Assembly (NCBI GenBank): GCA_003533825.1
Contig: DQCG01000273.1
Location: forward strand, 1-7,683
Origin: Phycisphaerales bacterium
Lineage (GTDB): Bacteria; Planctomycetota; Phycisphaerae; Sedimentisphaerales; Anaerobacaceae
Length of the DNA stretch: 7,683 nt
Direction: 5' to 3'
In this document: piece by piece, positions 5,516 through 7,683 of the stretch
How the letters are laid out: each line of letters starts with the position of its first letter
Numbering within the stretch: position 1 is the first letter of the stretch
Program-made: the position numbers and the translations under genes
Notes under the pieces: generated by a model
Databases searched by the model: none
What the model was told of the DNA's origin: nothing
What the model saw: the letters and a program-made list of their open reading frames with translations, nothing else

Positions 5516-7516
5516 ATGAATTCAATAGATACATTAATCCGCTGCCAGTTACATGCCATGCTGATTGTCTGCTATTTTGTCCTGAACATGTACGCCGGAG
5601 AGGATCAGGGCTTTTTGTTTCCAGTGGCTATGCCGGAACAAGTCGGAATGAATAAGGCCAAATTGGAGCAGGCCAAAAGCTATGCGCTATCAGCCGGTGG
5701 CTCGGGGATGATCTTGCGACACGGCCGGGCCGTGTCGCGCTGGGGTGACCAGAAGAAGCGATACGACATTAAATCGGCAACGAAGTCGTTTGGCGCAACC
5801 ATGCTTGGTGTCGCAATCCAGGATGGCAAGATTGAACTCGACGCTCCCGCGAAGAGCTACCATCCGACCCTTGGCGTTCCACCACAGAGTAATGCGAAAA
5901 CAGGATGGCTGGACAAAATTACGATCCGGCACCTCGCTACGCAGACGGCCGGTTTCGACAAGCCGGGTGGTTACGAAAAGCTCCTGTTCAGGCCCGGCAC
6001 GCAATGGCACTACAGCGACGGTGGGCCCAACTGGCTGGCCGAGTGCATCACACTCCAATATCGGCGGGACCTGGAAGATCTAATGTTCGAGCGCGTGTTC
6101 ACGCCGCTGGGCATCACGCGCGACGACCTTCGCTGGCGAAAGAACCAATATCGTAAGCACGAAATCGATGGGATTCCCCGACGCGAGTTTGGCGCGGGCA
6201 TCCATGCAAACGTTGAGGCATTAGCGCGTCTCGGATATCTCTATCTGCACAACGGATGTTGGAAAAACCAACAGATCCTGCCCAAGAAGTTTGTAGAGAT
6301 GGCCAGCCGGCACATAGATTCGGTCATCGGCCTGCTGGAATGGTCCGACAAGTATGGCAACGCCTCGGACCATTACAGCCTCCTCTGGTGGAACAATGTC
6401 GACGGCGCGCTGGAGGATGTTCCTCGTGACGCCTATTGGGCGTGGGGATTGTATGACAGTCTGATTGTGGTCATCCCTTCCCTCGATTTGATCGTTGTCC
6501 GCGGGGGCGAACGAGGTAGGCGGTTGCCGCGAGAAGACGGGGCCAACCATTATGAAGTGCTTGGGCCGTTGCTGAGGCCTGTCGTCGCGGCAGTGTTTCC
6601 GCCGCGTGTGAAGGACGATAAAGACGAGAACGAGGCTGGCTTCGTTTCATTATTCGACGGCCGGACCTTCGACCATTGGCTGAATCCGACCAGTCGTTGG
6701 TCAATCCGGGACGGGCGAATGGTCTTTTCGGGCGAGGTCAAAAGCGGTGGTTTGAAGCGCGAGGACCACAAACTGATGTCCGTCAGGCAGTACGAGGATT
6801 TCATCCTGCGCTTCGAATTCAAGATTGGCAAACGAGCCAACAGTGGTGTGGCCATTCGCGCTCCCCTAAAAGGCGATGCAGCATTCGTTGCCATGGAGAT
6901 CCAGATCATTGATAACCACTACTGGAAGGGCCTCAAATCCTGGCAGAAACACGGTTCCATTTATGGCGTTGTGAAAGCCAGGACAGGCCACCTCAAGCAG
7001 CCCGGTGAATGGAATACTGAAGAAATCCTCTGTCAGGGAAGCTATATCAAAGTGACGCTCAATGGAGCCGTGATCGTCGATGCTGACCTGAAAGACCTGC
7101 CGGACAAGACCCTTGACGGAAAGAACCATCCCGGGCTCAAACGCACCAGAGGGCGCATCGGATTTTTACCGCACACGAAAAGCTCCGAATATCGAAACAT
7201 CCGCATCAAGGAGCTACATCCCAATCGTGCCGATGACCAGTTTCCATTCCCGTCGGCACAGCCAGAGCAAGTCGCAATGGATAAGGCAAAGCTAGAGTCA
7301 GCCAGAAAGTACGCTCAAACAGGCGGGGGCTCGGGCTGCATTATCCGAGGTGGACAGCTCATCATGGCTTGGGGCGACCAGAAACAGAAGTACGACATAT
7401 ATTCGTCCACGAAATCGATCAGTATCACTGCCCTGGGACTGGCTATCATGGATAGCAAGATCAAGATGCACGACAACGCAATAAAATATTTGCCGAGTGG
7501 CATCCCACCAGTATGA
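5516..7516 (+). CDS. Secreted serine hydrolase fused to DUF1080, with a truncated second serine hydrolase domain
   Basis: From ATG 5516 the product has 666 residues. A Sec signal (hydrophobic core about 13-25, cleavage after MYA at 27) is followed by a class C beta-lactamase/serine hydrolase domain at about 33-362. This has the catalytic SATK motif (Ser87, Lys90), HYSDGG (Tyr166) in place of the usual Tyr-x-Asn, and WAWGLYDSLIVVIPSLDLIVVR (308-329, read in two pieces) near the C-terminal strand. Residues about 373-567 form a DUF1080 domain: FVSLFDGRTFDHWL (376-389), WSIRDGRMVFSG (395-406), FEFKIGKRANSGVAIR (433-448), MEIQIID (460-466), GSIYGV (480-485), GRIGFLP (546-552). DUF1080 proteins include 3-keto-disaccharide hydrolases with a concanavalin-like fold. 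Residues 578-665 repeat the start of the first domain at about 55% identity by eye, including SSTK (630-633), then stop abruptly. The last codons overlap a propeller fragment. The first two domains look intact. The third cannot fold as a full hydrolase, so the gene is partly broken. Confidence 0.8.
   Translation: MNSIDTLIRCQLHAMLIVCYFVLNMYAGEDQGFLFPVAMPEQVGMNKAKLEQAKSYALSAGGSGMILRHGRAVSRWGDQKKRYDIKSATKSFGATMLGVAIQDGKIELDAPAKSYHPTLGVPPQSNAKTGWLDKITIRHLATQTAGFDKPGGYEKLLFRPGTQWHYSDGGPNWLAECITLQYRRDLEDLMFERVFTPLGITRDDLRWRKNQYRKHEIDGIPRREFGAGIHANVEALARLGYLYLHNGCWKNQQILPKKFVEMASRHIDSVIGLLEWSDKYGNASDHYSLLWWNNVDGALEDVPRDAYWAWGLYDSLIVVIPSLDLIVVRGGERGRRLPREDGANHYEVLGPLLRPVVAAVFPPRVKDDKDENEAGFVSLFDGRTFDHWLNPTSRWSIRDGRMVFSGEVKSGGLKREDHKLMSVRQYEDFILRFEFKIGKRANSGVAIRAPLKGDAAFVAMEIQIIDNHYWKGLKSWQKHGSIYGVVKARTGHLKQPGEWNTEEILCQGSYIKVTLNGAVIVDADLKDLPDKTLDGKNHPGLKRTRGRIGFLPHTKSSEYRNIRIKELHPNRADDQFPFPSAQPEQVAMDKAKLESARKYAQTGGGSGCIIRGGQLIMAWGDQKQKYDIYSSTKSISITALGLAIMDSKIKMHDNAIKYLPSGIPPV
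5618..5884 (+). repeat. Serine hydrolase N-terminal segment, copy 1
   Basis: These codons (residues 35-123) correspond to a second copy at 7247-7510. Shared blocks include PEQV, KAKLE, GGSG, WGDQK and the S-x-T-K-S active-site region. By-eye alignment gives roughly 49 identities in 88 positions with one gap. The divergence is too high for a recent tandem duplication. This copy continues into a complete catalytic domain. Confidence 0.75.
5716..5738 (+). repeat. Near-perfect 23-base palindrome inside the serine hydrolase gene
   Basis: Arm GCGACACGGCC (5716-5726) and arm GGCCGTGTCGC (5728-5738) are exact reverse complements around one central G. As RNA it would form a 10-bp GC-rich stem with a CGG loop. 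It encodes residues around LRHGRAVSR. No T-run follows, so it is not an intrinsic terminator. The corresponding part of copy 2 (near 7345-7367) has no such symmetry, so the protein motif does not force it. Confidence 0.8.
7247..7510 (+). repeat. Serine hydrolase N-terminal segment, copy 2 (truncated)
   Basis: Residues 578-665 of the fusion protein match copy 1 from FPxAxPEQV through the G-x-PP block. The catalytic Ser630 and Lys633 are retained. Homology ends within a few bases of 7510, where copy 1 continues with QSNAKTGWLDKITIRHL. The Tyr motif and the rest of the fold are missing, so this copy cannot be active by itself. Confidence 0.75.
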
Positions 7517-7680
7517 GCGACATCTGGGTCCTCTCGCTGGAAGGAGACCGCGAACCTGAGCTTAAACTAAGGACAGAATTCAAAGAACATTTTGCAGCGT
7601 TCTCACCAGATGGCCTGTGGATGGCCTATATGTCAAGTAAGGAAGGCAAATCTCAGGTGTACGTAGGGCTTGCTGTGTAG
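7505..7680 (+). pseudogene. Fragment of a WD40-like/PD40 (TolB-type) beta-propeller gene
   Basis: The frame entered at ATG 7513, which overlaps the fusion gene's TGA as ATGA, encodes 55 residues to TAG 7678-7680. It reads SDIWVLSLEGDREPE, RTEFKE, AAFSPDGLWMAYMS and GKSQVYV. This strongly resembles one to two blades of PD40 propellers, where DIWVLPLEGDRKP and AFSPDGRWLAYVSNESG are typical, often attached to serine/threonine kinases or TolB-like proteins. Homology may begin a few codons before the ATG (TSM at 7507-7515). No upstream propeller sequence exists here and the frame ends right after VYV, where family members continue with RPFPG. Both ends are therefore lost. There is no separate ribosome binding site; only stop-start coupling could translate it. 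Family recognition is from memory and fairly sure; expression is doubtful. Confidence 0.7.
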
Positions 7681-7683
7681 AAT

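Noticed and set aside
5716..5738. The palindrome as an intrinsic terminator
   Set aside because: No T-run follows the stem, and it lies inside an open gene with conserved sequence continuing on both sides.

Overview
The window carries five consecutive genes on the + strand, each predicted to encode an exported protein, followed at the right edge by a broken junction to an unrelated gene fragment. The protein families suggest an uncultivated bacterium from the PVC group (Planctomycetota, Lentisphaerota, Kiritimatiellota) or a similar lineage rich in secreted enzymes. These families are alkaline-ceramidase-like hydrolases, Tat-exported TIM-barrel proteins, DUF1080 domains and a PD40/TolB-type propeller fragment. 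This is a family-level inference; there is no rRNA or other phylogenetic marker in the window.

Layout. 1-143 is an AT-rich leader, possibly with the tail of an upstream gene. 144-1826 encodes a secreted right-handed beta-helix (pectate-lyase-like) protein whose N- and C-terminal blocks resemble DUF4955 proteins. 1827-2023 is a non-coding gap ending in a near-perfect Shine-Dalgarno. 2024-3517 encodes a secreted neutral/alkaline-ceramidase-like metallohydrolase with an atypical nucleophile block and an odd C-terminal tail. 3546-4496 encodes a Tat-exported TIM-barrel protein, distantly like aldo/keto reductases but without their catalytic tetrad. 4497-4634 holds what looks like a signal-peptide coding remnant: a good Shine-Dalgarno, an ATA where the ATG should be, and a stop that overlaps the next start. 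4635-5471 encodes a Tat-exported sugar phosphate isomerase/epimerase-like TIM barrel. 5516-7516 encodes a secreted serine hydrolase (class C beta-lactamase fold) fused to a DUF1080 domain and then to the first ~90 residues of a second, diverged serine hydrolase domain. That second domain breaks off at about 7510 and runs into a ~55-codon fragment of a WD40-like/PD40 propeller (to 7680).

Working together. Same-strand order, short gaps (28 bp, 138 bp, 44 bp) and uniform export signals fit a periplasmic or extracellular catabolic locus acting on a glycan or glycoconjugate: a beta-helix polysaccharide enzyme, an amidase/esterase-like metallohydrolase, sugar-converting TIM barrels, and a DUF1080 domain of the kind now linked to 3-keto-glycoside cleavage. 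No transporter, regulator or sulfatase is present, so the substrate cannot be named. Base composition shifts between genes (first gene AT-rich, second and last genes GC-rich by eye), which together with the broken junction suggests mosaic assembly. I did not find an RNA gene, CRISPR array, insertion sequence or convincing intrinsic terminator.
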